Assembly: GCA_000200715.1 (NCBI GenBank)
Contig: DP000238.1
Span: 1,414,009-1,478,008 of the forward strand
Length of the DNA: 64,000 nucleotides
Direction of reading: 5' to 3'
From: Cenarchaeum symbiosum A
GTDB lineage: Archaea > Thermoproteota > Nitrososphaeria > Nitrososphaerales > Nitrosopumilaceae
Below are positions 1-8,456 of this stretch, piece by piece. Both the position numbers and the translations under genes were made by a program. The notes below the pieces were generated by a model that worked only from the letters and a program-made list of their open reading frames with translations, was not told where the DNA came from and did not search any database. The stretch's first letter is position 1. Each line of letters begins with the position of its first letter.

Positions 1-1283
1 CCAAGCTCCTCTGAGAGAACGGTAATCCGCGCTTCGGCCTCCTTGTCTGTCTTTCCCACAGTGTCGGGCTCGGGCACCATGCCGTCAAAGCGCTTTGCTG
101 CAAATCCGAGCGCCCTGTTGACAAAGTTTCCCACGTTTCCTATCAGCTCAGAGTTTATCCTTGCCGCAAAGTCGCCCCAGTCAAAGTTGAGGTCGTCTTG
201 CGCGTACGGGTTTATGTAGGCTAGATAGAACCGCAGATAGTCGGCAGGGTACTCGCCGAGAAACTCGCGCAGGCCGATATACCAGTTCCTGCTCTTTGAT
301 ATCTTTTTTGATTCAAGGGTGAGGTGCCCCCTGGTTGGGATGTAGTCGGGCAGCTTGTACTCGCCTGTGCCCAGCCGGATGGCGGGCAGGAACAGGTAGT
401 GGTGGTATACGATATCCTTTCCTATGAAATGGTATATGTCGGCCGAGTTCCAGAACTCTTTTGCGTCTATCCCCCTTTTGCCCAAGAATTCTGATGCTGC
501 AGATATGTACGCCAGATGGTTGTCAAACCACCCGTAGAATACCTTGCCTGCCGCCCCATCTAGCGGTATGGGGACGCCCCACGGTATGTCCCGCGTTATA
601 TCCCAGTCGGAGAGCCCCGACTTTATCCAGTTCTGGACGTACTTTTTGACATCCTCCTGCAGGTTGGTGTTCCCCTCGAGCCACTCGGAGAGCCTGCCGG
701 AGAACCCCCCCAGCCTGAAGAAATAGTGCCGGGAGCTCCTCTTGACGGGCGTATTCCCGCAGATGGCGCAGTGCGGGTCGGCTATCTCTTCGGGCACCCT
801 GCCGCAGCTCTCGCACAAATCCGAGTACTGCTCTGCCGCTTTACAGTGCGGGCACGTCCCGCGCACGTACCTGTCCGGCAGGAACTTTGAATCGTTCTCG
901 CAATAGAACTGCACCACCTCATCCTCGTATATGTGGCCCCCCTCGTTCAATACGGTAAAGACGTGCTGGACAAACTCTGTATTGGCAGGCGAGCTGGTCC
1001 TCGAGAAAAAGTCAAACGATATTCCCAGTGCCTCAAAGTCCTCGCGGTCGCGCCTGTTCCAGTGCTCCACATATTCCTCGGGCGTCTTGCCCTCTTTTTC
1101 CGACTGGATAAGTATCGGGGTGCCGTAGTCGTCAGACGCGCAGATATAGTACGCCTCTACCCCCTTGAGCCGCAGGAATCTTGTGGTGACGTCCGCCGGC
1201 AGGTATGTCGACGCTATGTGCCCGAGATGGATCTCGCCGTTGGCATAGGGCAGGGCGCTTGTGATTATAGCCCTGTCCCTCAT
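1..1283 (-). CDS. metG: Methionyl-tRNA synthetase, C-terminal end outside the window
   Basis: Class I aminoacyl-tRNA synthetase that charges tRNA-Met in the cytoplasm. The N-terminus reads MRDRAIITSALPYANGEIH and continues into the HLGH form of the HIGH motif. Two CxxC knuckle pairs (CPHC, CESC, CAIC) make the zinc-binding connective domain. The second signature is KISKS, in ESKKISKSRNW near base 315. The ATG at 1283 is the only start, because an in-frame stop lies nine codons upstream. About 427 codons are visible; the anticodon-binding end runs off the left edge. The gene lies 42 bases downstream of ahcY on the same strand, so co-transcription within a methionine/SAM unit is plausible (inference). 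Identity is secure. Confidence 0.96.
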   Translation of the reverse strand, partial: MRDRAIITSALPYANGEIHLGHIASTYLPADVTTRFLRLKGVEAYYICASDDYGTPILIQSEKEGKTPEEYVEHWNRRDREDFEALGISFDFFSRTSSPANTEFVQHVFTVLNEGGHIYEDEVVQFYCENDSKFLPDRYVRGTCPHCKAAEQYSDLCESCGRVPEEIADPHCAICGNTPVKRSSRHYFFRLGGFSGRLSEWLEGNTNLQEDVKKYVQNWIKSGLSDWDITRDIPWGVPIPLDGAAGKVFYGWFDNHLAYISAASEFLGKRGIDAKEFWNSADIYHFIGKDIVYHHYLFLPAIRLGTGEYKLPDYIPTRGHLTLESKKISKSRNWYIGLREFLGEYPADYLRFYLAYINPYAQDDLNFDWGDFAARINSELIGNVGNFVNRALGFAAKRFDGMVPEPDTVGKTDKEAEARITVLSEEL

Positions 1284-1325
1284 GCGGCGCGTCGGCCCCT
1301 GCGGGGTTAAGAAGTTTCGCCGGCC

Positions 1326-2576
1326 CTACCAGCTGTCGCCGTACTTGGCCTGCTCGGCGTTGAGCCTGTCTATCCTGATTCCCATGGCGGCAAGCGCGTC
1401 GCGCGCTATGCTCTGGTCTATCTCTACAGGCACGGGGATCAGCCTGTTCTCCATTTTTTTGTGGTGGTTCAGTATGTGCAGTATGGCGAGTATCTGGTTG
1501 GAGAACGACTGCGCCATCACCTCCGGCGGGTGCCCCTCTGCGGCTACAAGGTTTGCAAGCCAGCCCTTGCCCACAAGGTATACGCGCCTGCCGTTTTTCA
1601 GCACGCATTCGTCAAGATTCGGCCTTATCTCCCGCACCGAGCGCGACTTTTTGAGCAGGTACTTTGTGTCAATCTCCACGTCAAAGTGGCCCACGTTGCC
1701 CATCACCGCACCGTCCTTCATCTTGTCGATGTGCTCTTTTCGTATTATCCCGGTCATCCCTGTGCACGTTATGAAGATGTCGCCGGCGGGGGCTGCCCGG
1801 GACATGGGGACAACCTCGTAGCCCTCCATGTGCGCCTCGAGCGCCCTTACCGGGTTTACCTCTGTCACCATAACGCGCGAGCCCATGCCGCGGCAGCGGG
1901 CGGCCACGCCCTTGCCCACCCATCCGTATCCTGCAACTACGACCCTCTTGGAGGCGAGCAGCAGGTTCATCGAGCGCAGGTATCCGTCTATCGTGCTCTG
2001 GCCGGTCCCGTACCTGTTGTCAAACATGTGCTTTGTATCCGCGTCGTTTACGGCTATTACCGGATACCTGAGTCTGCCCTGCTTTTCCATTGCGCGGATC
2101 CTGTTGATGCCGGCGGTGGTCTCCTCGGTGGAGCCGAGTATCGGCATTTTCGAGAACCGGCCGTCAAAGTGGGCCTTGACATTCATGTCCGCGCCGTCAT
2201 CTGTTATCACGGACGGCCCGTGAGATAGGACCTGGTCTATGCACCAGTCGTATTCCTTTGGGTTCTGGCCTGCCCATGCGTAGATGTGTATTCCCCGGGA
2301 TGCAAGAAATGCGGCCACATCATCCTGGGTGGTCAGCGGGTTGCCGCTGCAAGCTGCAACCCTGGCGCCAAGCTCCTTTGCGCCGATCAATAACACTGCC
2401 GTCTCCTTTGTTATATGCAGGCAAAAGCCTAGCGTGACGCCCTTTAGAGGCATGGACCGCTTGAGCCTGCCGAGCGTGCTGTCTAGTATCTCCATGTGAT
2501 CCCGGGCCCACTCGTAGGAGGCCTGGCCCTTTTTGGCCAGCCGGATGTCTTTTACCTTGTATTTCGGGGGCGCCAT
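1326..2576 (-). CDS. ahcY: Adenosylhomocysteinase (S-adenosylhomocysteine hydrolase)
   Basis: NAD-dependent enzyme that splits S-adenosylhomocysteine into homocysteine and adenosine and so relieves product inhibition of methyltransferases. The 416-residue product has the family features: LGFCLHITKETAVL near the N-terminus, the NAD-binding stretch VVVAGYGWVGKGVAARCRGM, and a C-terminal PPEVMAQSFSNQ segment. The frame is open further upstream. I chose the ATG at 2576 because the protein then starts MAPPKYKVKDIRLAKKG as expected, and because a TATA-like box (TTTTAATA on the minus strand, 2598-2605) sits about 25 bases before it. metG follows 42 bases downstream, linking methionine charging with the methyl cycle. 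Confidence 0.96.
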   Translation of the reverse strand: MAPPKYKVKDIRLAKKGQASYEWARDHMEILDSTLGRLKRSMPLKGVTLGFCLHITKETAVLLIGAKELGARVAACSGNPLTTQDDVAAFLASRGIHIYAWAGQNPKEYDWCIDQVLSHGPSVITDDGADMNVKAHFDGRFSKMPILGSTEETTAGINRIRAMEKQGRLRYPVIAVNDADTKHMFDNRYGTGQSTIDGYLRSMNLLLASKRVVVAGYGWVGKGVAARCRGMGSRVMVTEVNPVRALEAHMEGYEVVPMSRAAPAGDIFITCTGMTGIIRKEHIDKMKDGAVMGNVGHFDVEIDTKYLLKKSRSVREIRPNLDECVLKNGRRVYLVGKGWLANLVAAEGHPPEVMAQSFSNQILAILHILNHHKKMENRLIPVPVEIDQSIARDALAAMGIRIDRLNAEQAKYGDSW

Positions 2577-2729
2577 GCAGACGGCCCCGATGCTCGGTAT
2601 TAAAACTCTGTCAAGGGGAACCCCGGCACCGGGCCCCTCAAGGGGCGGATTCTGCGGCTTTCCCACATTTTACCCGGGACGCCGGGGGAGATGCGAATGT
2701 ACATAAGTATCAAGCACATCCGTGGGGCC

Positions 2730-3032
2730 ATGGCATGGAAGAGGGTCGCCGCCAAGGGATCAATAAAGAGCGGCAAGAGCTCGGATTTCAGGGTCAACGG
2801 CAAGAGGATCACCGTGATCAACAACGGGGGCTGGTATGCAGTGGACGCCATGTGCGTGCATCAGGAAAAGCCCATCACGGCAGGCAAGATAGAGGGCGAT
2901 GTGATCGAGTGCCCCCACCACTTTTGGCACTACAACTACAAGACGGGCGAGCTGCTCGACTATCTCAAGGACATCAAACTGGAGACGTTCAAGGTCGAAG
3001 AGAGGGACGACGGCATATACCTCGACGTCTGA
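2730..3032 (+). CDS. Rieske-type [2Fe-2S] ferredoxin
   Basis: Small soluble electron carrier of about 100 residues. The cluster ligands are visible as CVHQEKPI and CPHHFWHYNYKTG, the CxH...CxxH pattern of Rieske ferredoxins and dioxygenase ferredoxin components. There is no membrane anchor, so it is not a bc1-complex subunit. The frame is open to an ATG at 2691, but a TATA-like sequence (TACATAAGTA, 2699-2708) falls inside that extension. I therefore use the ATG at 2730 (MAWKRVAAKG), which is consistent with a leaderless mRNA. It is divergent from ahcY and followed 47 bases later by a PAP2 phosphatase. The redox partner cannot be told from the context. Confidence 0.88.
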   Translation: MAWKRVAAKGSIKSGKSSDFRVNGKRITVINNGGWYAVDAMCVHQEKPITAGKIEGDVIECPHHFWHYNYKTGELLDYLKDIKLETFKVEERDDGIYLDV

Positions 3033-3079
3033 TGCGGGCCGCTTAATCCAAATATCCGCAGGCGCCCACCCGGTATGGC

Positions 3080-3745
3080 TTGCAGGCGTGGATATTTGAC
3101 ATAAGATCGAGGCCCTTTGTGCTGCTGGTGGCGGCCTTCCTGGCAGTCTCCCTGCTGGTCTTTGTAGGGGCCACTGAAGGCATCGACCTGGCCGCATCCG
3201 GGTTCGCGCATGAATCCTCGGGGAATATAGTGCTGGACCTGTTCATGAGCTCGGTCACCGAGGTGGGGGACGTATTCTACATGCTAGTCTTTACCATAGT
3301 GCTGATCATAATCAGGCGGACCAGGAGGATAGGCATCGCGCTCTTGATCCTGCTGGTGCTCAGCACGCTGGTCACGGGCTATGTAAAGTGCGGCGTGAAC
3401 CGGGAGAGGCCGGATCTTGAGTTTGCCGGTAGCCCGTTCATAATAGACCTCAGCCCTGATACATTCTCGCTGTTCTGCGACGGCGGCTTCAACGCGTCTT
3501 ACCCGTCGGGGCATGTCAGCCGCGCCATGGTCTTTGCAGTCGTGCTCGGCTTTGCCTTATCCGAGAGGTTCCCAAGGGGGTGCTATTTTCTGCTGCTATA
3601 TCCCGCCCTGATGGGGCTGAGCAGGGTCTACCTTGTAGAGCACTTTCCAGCAGACGTGGTAGGCGGGGCCCTGCTTGGCGCGCTGCTGGCGGGGGCCGTC
3701 GGGGGCAAGACGGGCCTGCGCTCTGTGCTCCGTTCAAAGTCCTAG
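3080..3745 (+). CDS. PAP2-family membrane phosphatase
   Basis: Integral membrane phosphatase of the type-2 phosphatidic acid phosphatase family; lipid phosphates or undecaprenyl/dolichyl-type pyrophosphates are the usual substrates. The three catalytic signatures are present in order: KCGVNRERP, SYPSGHVSRA and SRVYLVEHFPADVVGG, which supply the phosphate-binding Lys/Arg and the catalytic His pair. About six hydrophobic helices surround them. The start is TTG at 3080. A nearby ATG at 3075 is in another frame and stops after nine codons. The last 12 bases overlap the convergent gene on the other strand. The true substrate is unknown. Confidence 0.85.
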   Translation: MQAWIFDIRSRPFVLLVAAFLAVSLLVFVGATEGIDLAASGFAHESSGNIVLDLFMSSVTEVGDVFYMLVFTIVLIIIRRTRRIGIALLILLVLSTLVTGYVKCGVNRERPDLEFAGSPFIIDLSPDTFSLFCDGGFNASYPSGHVSRAMVFAVVLGFALSERFPRGCYFLLLYPALMGLSRVYLVEHFPADVVGGALLGALLAGAVGGKTGLRSVLRSKS

Positions 3746-4045
3746 CTCGTTGAAGACGCCCGCGCCCACCAGCACTATCGCATAGTGCTCGTCGTCCTCG
3801 TGGTACGTCCAGTAGCGTATGTCGCGCTTCTGCCCCGTCCGGCCCAGCCCCGCGGTCACGCCGGTGGTTACCGCGTATCCTATCCTCTTGGCGAGCCTCT
3901 TCTCCTTTGGCATCAGCACCTTGAAGCCGTCCTTTCTGCCCTCAAAGCCCATCTCCACCATTTCTTCTGCCGCCAGGGCGGCAGACTCTACGTCGCCTAT
4001 CTCAAACGTCTTTGCAACCGGCACCTGCGACGGGTGGAACTCCAT
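3734..4045 (-). CDS. Conserved hypothetical protein, 103 aa
   Basis: I do not recognise a named family. The 103-residue product begins MEFHPSQVPVAKTFEIGD and has a balanced, soluble composition with an internal basic stretch (MPKEKRLAKR) and no membrane segment or cysteine motif. Gene status is supported by coding-like composition, a TATA-like box (TTAATAATAAA on the minus strand, about 4068-4078) placed about 25 bases before the ATG at 4045, and its fit between two real genes. It is convergent with the PAP2 gene and overlaps its last 12 bases. Confidence 0.7.
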   Translation of the reverse strand: MEFHPSQVPVAKTFEIGDVESAALAAEEMVEMGFEGRKDGFKVLMPKEKRLAKRIGYAVTTGVTAGLGRTGQKRDIRYWTYHEDDEHYAIVLVGAGVFNELGL

Positions 4046-4231
4046 CGCCTGCGGGGGGACCGCGTTTATTATTAATCCTTCACGCCCGCTCCCTCACCGG
4101 CGCCATGCCCTGTATGGCGCCTCTTCCATGTATACGGGCATCATGCCCCGCGATATACCCCGGTCCCAACCTGGCCTGCTGCCGTGCGCGATACTCCGGT
4201 TGGGCGCGGCCGGATCCGTGCGCTGCATGAG

Positions 4232-4256
4232 CAGCAGGATAAAAAAGATCGAAAAA
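4232..4256 (-). terminator. T-rich termination signal after the secreted EF-hand protein
   Basis: Read on the minus strand just after the stop at 4268, the sequence has two T runs (TTTTTCGATCTTTTTTATCC). This is the usual archaeal oligo-T termination pattern. There is no GC-rich hairpin. Confidence 0.5.
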
Positions 4257-4267
4257 TACTGGATATA

Positions 4268-5722
4268 TCAGCTATTATCAGATGAGATGTCGAGTGTGTA
4301 CGTTACTTCCACCCTGTCATCCGGGCCAGCCATCTGGCCGTCAAGGTCGATTATAGAGAACAAAAAGCCATCTTCGCCCGCTGCTAGATCACAGTCTGGA
4401 AATGTTGTGATAGGAGTGGGAAAAATGGCGCGGTTGTCATATATCGGATCGAGTGAGCATATCAACATGCTGTTGAGCGGTTGATCCGGTGCAAAATTGG
4501 CGGGGGTAGTGACAAAGCCACCTGCATCTATCGAGTATTCAATGGATCTGGTTGTGGTAAAGTTGGCCGATATTACCGCAGTACTGTTCTCCTCGTTGAG
4601 GGTAATATTCACTACCGAGCTGGGTATCACCGATATGGTGGTGTTTACAGGTATTGATTGGTTTATTAGAAAATGACTACCATTGAAAAAAGTATTATTG
4701 ATTGGACCGGGTATCACCTCTACGATGTTGTCTAGATTTGGTATGTCGCCCCTGCTTACAAGTGCACCATCGATTAGAAAGTTCTCGGTGACCAAAACGG
4801 TACTATTTGGAGAAGGTGAAACCATGCAGGGGGCGGTAGAACTCACCGGTGGAATAAAGATTACTTCCCATTCGCCTTCATCAATCATGCCGTTACCATC
4901 AAAATCAGCAGTCCTGTTTTCTGTATTGGGTGCTAATTCATACCTATCAAAGATGTCAGTAACATTACTTATGTTGAAAGAGTTCGGGGGCATATTAGTA
5001 CCCACTGGCAGTGGTGGAAAATCTGGCAGTTCAATAACGTAGAAGAATACATCATCAGCTTCAAGGGAGAAGCCGGGTTGATCAACAGGGCCATTGAAAG
5101 TGACGTTTTGTACACCGGGTAATCCTGAAGTAGGAACACTAAGAACAGTTCTACCAGCATTCAGAGTCGTTCTGACATCAAGTGTGACCTCTCTATCGTT
5201 AATTATAACCACGGTACCAGCAGGCACGATCGTTTCTTCAGTAGTCACGAACTCTGTATTATTAACCACTAGACTATCAACCACGGTCATCTCACGTGGA
5301 GTGGATATGTTTATCACTTCAACCTCGAATATCGGCCTGAAGAGTGGATCTGGTATCTCCATACCAGTAACGTTCGCAAGTGAAGCAAACGCGGGTGAAT
5401 GGCTGAACGTTTTGTTTGCTAGTTCCCTTGCTGCGTCATCCCCAGAATCCACATCACTCATGCATATCACTACAGGAGGATCCATAATCTGGTTCAGGAA
5501 TATCGCGTTCAAAATGGCCCGTTCGCCGTCATTGGTTATGGCGTTGTGGAGGGTATTGTATGAGAGCACGTCTCCGTTGGCGTCCCTGAACGTAACCTCG
5601 GCCATCCCGTACATTGTGGGACCGTCGTCGGTGATCGAAGCGCCGGATGGCACCATCATCAGGGTAAGGACTGCCGCGAGTGCGGTGCCTATCCCGCATG
5701 TTGCCATTCTGTATGTTGACAT
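4268..5722 (-). CDS. Secreted protein with EF-hand loop, member of a two-copy family
   Basis: Predicted extracellular protein of 484 residues. The N-terminus (MSTYRMATCGIGTALAAVLT, then LMMVPSGAS) is a signal peptide. A canonical calcium-binding EF-hand loop, DFDGNGMIDEGEW, lies in the middle, and many N-x-S/T sites suggest glycosylation. The first 110 or so residues and the last 60 resemble the 224-residue protein at 47399-48073: both share LMMxPSGA, YGMAEV, HN...D.GE..IL...F and a DVTYTxDxxS C-terminus. The middle (about 250 residues) is an insert absent from the shorter relative. The ATG at 5722 follows AT-rich TATA-like sequence at 5734-5750. The gene is visibly AT-richer than its neighbours. 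Function unknown; an S-layer or surface role is inference. Confidence 0.8.
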   Translation of the reverse strand: MSTYRMATCGIGTALAAVLTLMMVPSGASITDDGPTMYGMAEVTFRDANGDVLSYNTLHNAITNDGERAILNAIFLNQIMDPPVVICMSDVDSGDDAARELANKTFSHSPAFASLANVTGMEIPDPLFRPIFEVEVINISTPREMTVVDSLVVNNTEFVTTEETIVPAGTVVIINDREVTLDVRTTLNAGRTVLSVPTSGLPGVQNVTFNGPVDQPGFSLEADDVFFYVIELPDFPPLPVGTNMPPNSFNISNVTDIFDRYELAPNTENRTADFDGNGMIDEGEWEVIFIPPVSSTAPCMVSPSPNSTVLVTENFLIDGALVSRGDIPNLDNIVEVIPGPINNTFFNGSHFLINQSIPVNTTISVIPSSVVNITLNEENSTAVISANFTTTRSIEYSIDAGGFVTTPANFAPDQPLNSMLICSLDPIYDNRAIFPTPITTFPDCDLAAGEDGFLFSIIDLDGQMAGPDDRVEVTYTLDISSDNS

Positions 5723-7171
5723 TGATCCCGCGCATATATTCAGATTAATAACTATTTCTAACCGCCCGGCGTGCGTATTCATATCACGCATGGATTTGAT
5801 CGCACCCTGCAGGTAGATCCATGCATTGTGATCGCACAAAGCCCCCCTCTGCATGGGGGTGCGCTTAGGCTAGGCACAAGATGACCGTCCCCAGACCAAG
5901 GGATCCAGTTAGATCGCCATGCCTGCGTGGACTCTGGTAGGGCGCTGATGTGCAGGAGTGTATCCACATTATGGGGTTTTGGGCGCATGCTGCACAGCCG
6001 GGTATGGGGGGCTGGAAAAAAGCAGGCGCCGGGGCCGAGTAGTCTGCATGGCGCGCCTGGAGGCGGGGATGATCTGTGATGCGCGCACTTTGTCCAAGCC
6101 CCGTCCGGCAGCCCCCCGGGAAACCCGCGGGCACGACAGACAAGCCTGCCGGTGCGGACTCCCGGCATGGCGGGCAGGACGGAGAGCGCGGCCTCTGACG
6201 GCAGGCCGGGAGGCGCGCTGCAACGTGGATGCCCGCGGGGCCGGGTATCTGGCCTTTGGCGCAGGAGCCGCGGCTGTTGCCGCAGGTAATGCATCCCGCG
6301 GGGAGCCGCAAAAATACGACGGGTATACCGCCCCTGTACCGGCGGCCCTGCAAGCCGTGGTGCAAAAAGCCGGAGAAAAAACCAGGCAGAAAGCCGGGCC
6401 GCCCGCATAGTGCAGGAAGACGGACAGGAAGCCGTCCCTGCTGCATCGGCTGCCTTGGACTGTGCGGCAGGATGATTGCTTACATGCCGCCCCTGGCCTG
6501 TCGGGCCCGAAGATCAGCTCCAGGGAGATGCAGTACTTGCCAGATGCCGTAAAGTGGGGATAGTTCAAGAGATGATCAAGCAGACGGCGGCCGTGTGCGG
6601 CGTGGACGGGGCGGGCCGCCTTCCCAACGGGCGGGAGCACGGGAGCGTGGGTGCGCTACGGAAAGAACTGCGATGGAGGGGCCGATACGGCACCTGCCGC
6701 TTAACACTGATCACATGCGACGGGAGCGCATATGTTTTTGTTAAGGTACAAGGCGGCGCTGCAGGGCGCGCGCTTCCCTGTGGAAGATGTGCGGCATGCC
6801 GCACGGCCCATGCCGCAATTCCAATGATCTGCCGGGCCGCGGAAAGCCGCGGCCTCGCATGGCAGAGCCCGGGATGCCGGCCTCCGAAGAGCGGGTTCGG
6901 GGGCACCCGGGACAGGGCCGCCCCCCTATCTGCATGTGTACACGGCATCACGTCCCGGCATCTGCCAGTCCCCCCGTCATGCCATGGATCAGCGCAGGTG
7001 CATGACGGCAGGCGGCTCTCCGGTCCTGCGCGCATCCGATAGCAAAAGCGGGGCCTGCAGGGGGACGGGCACCCGCACGGCTCATGGTTAATATGATCAG
7101 GTTTCGCGCGCACCTGAAATGCGCGCAGATGCAAAGCCAGGTCCCGCCAGAAAGTGCCGCGGAGCAGGACC
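5723..7171. other. 1.4-kb stretch with no convincing gene
   Basis: Very G+C-rich. Open frames of up to about 220 codons occur on both strands, but all are rich in Arg, Pro, Cys and Ala, lack TATA-like boxes at the right distance and match no family I know. A dispersed repeat sits at 5865-5922. At 5851-5862 a short inverted repeat (CCCCC...GGGGG) precedes it. The segment near 6560-6760 reads slightly more protein-like on the plus strand but has no start context. Confidence 0.5.
5865..5922 (+). repeat. Dispersed repeat, copy A
   Basis: Begins TTAGGCTAGGCAC and aligns over about 55 bases with 59457-59515, which begins with the same 13 bases and then shares a diverged tail (CCCCAGACCAAGGGATC against CCCCAAGCCAAAAGATC). 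Both copies lie next to an AT-rich, probably acquired gene. Confidence 0.6.
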
Positions 7172-7762
7172 ATGAGAAAGAGAGGTCCCGTCGTCATGCT
7201 CGCCGGTGCCGTGGTGGCGGCAGCATCGCTTGCAACCGTGCTCTATTTCATCCCCGACGCGGGCCCGATAGTAAACAACCAGCTGCCCGTCGACGACCTG
7301 CTCGAGGGAATATTCACCGAGGTATCAGGCGAGGTGCTGCTGTATCCCGGCGAGGCAAACACGTTCAGCCACACGCCGTCCGATCCCGGGGTGACTGTCA
7401 TGTGGGGCCTGCAGGTGCCGGAGCACCGAAGCGGGGATGTCTTTACAGTCTCAGTTATAGCGGGGGGAGAGGAGCTCGGATCCCACAGAATATCGGGGCC
7501 CGTACACTTTAGCGTCCTGGCGCCAGACACAGGCGCCGCGGACTTTCATGTAGAGAACACAGGGGGGCGACCTGCGGCAGTAGTTATGATGTTCGTCGAC
7601 GATCCAGAGAACTCGGAGGCGCTAAACAACCCGGACTCGCCCCTGCTGACCGTGCTGCTGCCCCTGGCAGTGGCGGGAACGCTGCTGATGATCGGCATCA
7701 TATCCGCTGCATCAGGGGGAATAATCACCCTGGTCGACTGGAACAGATCACGCAGTCAGTGA
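7172..7762 (+). CDS. Membrane-anchored hypothetical protein, two TM segments
   Basis: The 196-residue product starts MRKRGPVVMLAGAVVAAAS, an N-terminal membrane segment or signal anchor, followed by an extracellular beta-rich region (residues about 35-140) and a second hydrophobic helix near the C-terminus (LLTVLLPLAVAGTLLMIGII). A GTG at 7154 is in frame upstream, but the ATG at 7172 gives the cleaner signal anchor. I do not recognise the family. It converges with the OB-fold gene at 7820 and has no obvious partner. Surface or envelope function is an inference from topology. Confidence 0.7.
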   Translation: MRKRGPVVMLAGAVVAAASLATVLYFIPDAGPIVNNQLPVDDLLEGIFTEVSGEVLLYPGEANTFSHTPSDPGVTVMWGLQVPEHRSGDVFTVSVIAGGEELGSHRISGPVHFSVLAPDTGAADFHVENTGGRPAAVVMMFVDDPENSEALNNPDSPLLTVLLPLAVAGTLLMIGIISAASGGIITLVDWNRSRSQ

Positions 7763-7819
7763 TGTACGCCGCGGCAAAAATGATGACTCTGGCCGACTGT
7801 AATAGGTCAAGCGTGGGTC

Positions 7820-8122
7820 TTAGGAGTTAATGACCTCGATCTGCCCGAATTTGCCCTTTCCAAGAGAGACCTCGCCCTTGAAGGTGTTGGTGTACCCCTT
7901 GGTGATCTTTACTCTGTCGCCGTTCTTGACCAGGTTTATGTCCTCGGCCCAGAGCGTGAGTTTTATCTCGCCACGGTCGTCCTTCAGGTAGGCATCGCAG
8001 ACATCGATGGTTCCGCCGGACCTCTTGTTTACGGTCCGCGTCTCGCCCTTGTTGACGATCTCGCCCTCGATGTTCACGTCGCTCCTCATGTTCTTGGCAT
8101 CTTCGGTGTTTGTGAAGCTCAT
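7820..8122 (-). CDS. Single OB-fold nucleic-acid-binding protein (RPA/SSB-like)
   Basis: One hundred residues forming a single OB fold. The strand pattern VNIEGEIVNKGETRTV, GTIDVCDAYLKDDRGEIKLT, LWAEDINLVKNGDRVKI is typical of the RPA1-type domains that bind single-stranded DNA in archaea. Many crenarchaeal and thaumarchaeal SSBs consist of one such domain plus a tail; the acidic or flexible tail is missing here, so this may be an accessory SSB. The ATG at 8122 is preceded by a clear TATA-like box (CTTTATAAT on the minus strand, about 8146-8154). Upstream in-frame codons run into that promoter and are left out. Confidence 0.83.
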   Translation of the reverse strand: MSFTNTEDAKNMRSDVNIEGEIVNKGETRTVNKRSGGTIDVCDAYLKDDRGEIKLTLWAEDINLVKNGDRVKITKGYTNTFKGEVSLGKGKFGQIEVINS

Positions 8123-8220
8123 GGAGTGGCGTATAAACCGGGCAATTATAAAGTTTTTTTTTGCACCGTACAGGCCGCCAAAGCGCAATCGACAAATAAC
8201 GCGCCCCCGCTGAACCATCT

Positions 8221-8321
8221 GCAGGGGTATCGAAGCCCGGTCAACCGAGAAGGACTCAAGATCACGGTGGGTGATCCTTTCCCCCAGGGGTTCGTGGGTT
8301 CAAATCCCACCTCCTGCACCA
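8221..8321 (+). tRNA. tRNA-Leu (CAA anticodon) with a 13-nt intron
   Basis: The acceptor stem GCAGGGG (8221-8227) pairs with CTCCTGC (8311-8317) and is followed by an encoded ACCA end. The long variable arm (CCCCCAGGGG) marks a class II tRNA. The T arm is GTGGGTTCAAATCCCAC. The anticodon stem AAGGA/TCCTT forms only if 13 bases starting ATCACGG after CAAG (8261-8273) are removed. That is the canonical 37/38 intron position, and the intron and flanks form GATCAC/GTGATC pairs as expected of a bulge-helix-bulge. The anticodon then reads CAA, decoding UUG. Confidence 0.9.
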
Positions 8322-8336
8322 GAGGCACCGGCTCCG

Positions 8337-8456
8337 CTATGCCGCGACCTGCTTTATCTTGGATACCGAATGCTTCGAGATCTCCTTGTGCATGATGGCG
8401 TGGGTCTGGTTCTGGAACACCAGATCACAGCGGTAGCACTTCCAAGATTCGGACAT
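8337..8456 (-). CDS. Very small zinc-finger protein, 39 aa
   Basis: The product begins MSESWKCYRCDLVFQNQTH and continues with an AIMHKEISKH segment. CxxC plus two spaced histidines makes a single C2H2-type finger. Total length is 39 residues, with a basic tail. A TATA-like box (TTTATAAG on the minus strand, 8479-8486) sits about 25 bases before the ATG at 8456. It lies immediately downstream of the tRNA gene on the opposite strand. A DNA-, RNA- or ribosome-binding role is inference. Such tiny zinc proteins are common in archaea and easily missed by gene callers. Confidence 0.7.
   Translation of the reverse strand: MSESWKCYRCDLVFQNQTHAIMHKEISKHSVSKIKQVAA

Noticed and set aside
1461-2228. 255-codon open frame on the plus strand
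   Set aside because: It lies entirely antisense to ahcY, has no family match and an unnatural His/Tyr/Val-rich composition; it is a shadow of the real gene.
5969-7197. Overlapping open frames of about 190-220 codons on both strands in the 5.9-7.2 kb gap
   Set aside because: Arg/Pro/Cys-rich composition, no TATA-like box at the right distance and mutually overlapping; typical of stop-poor G+C-rich noncoding DNA.
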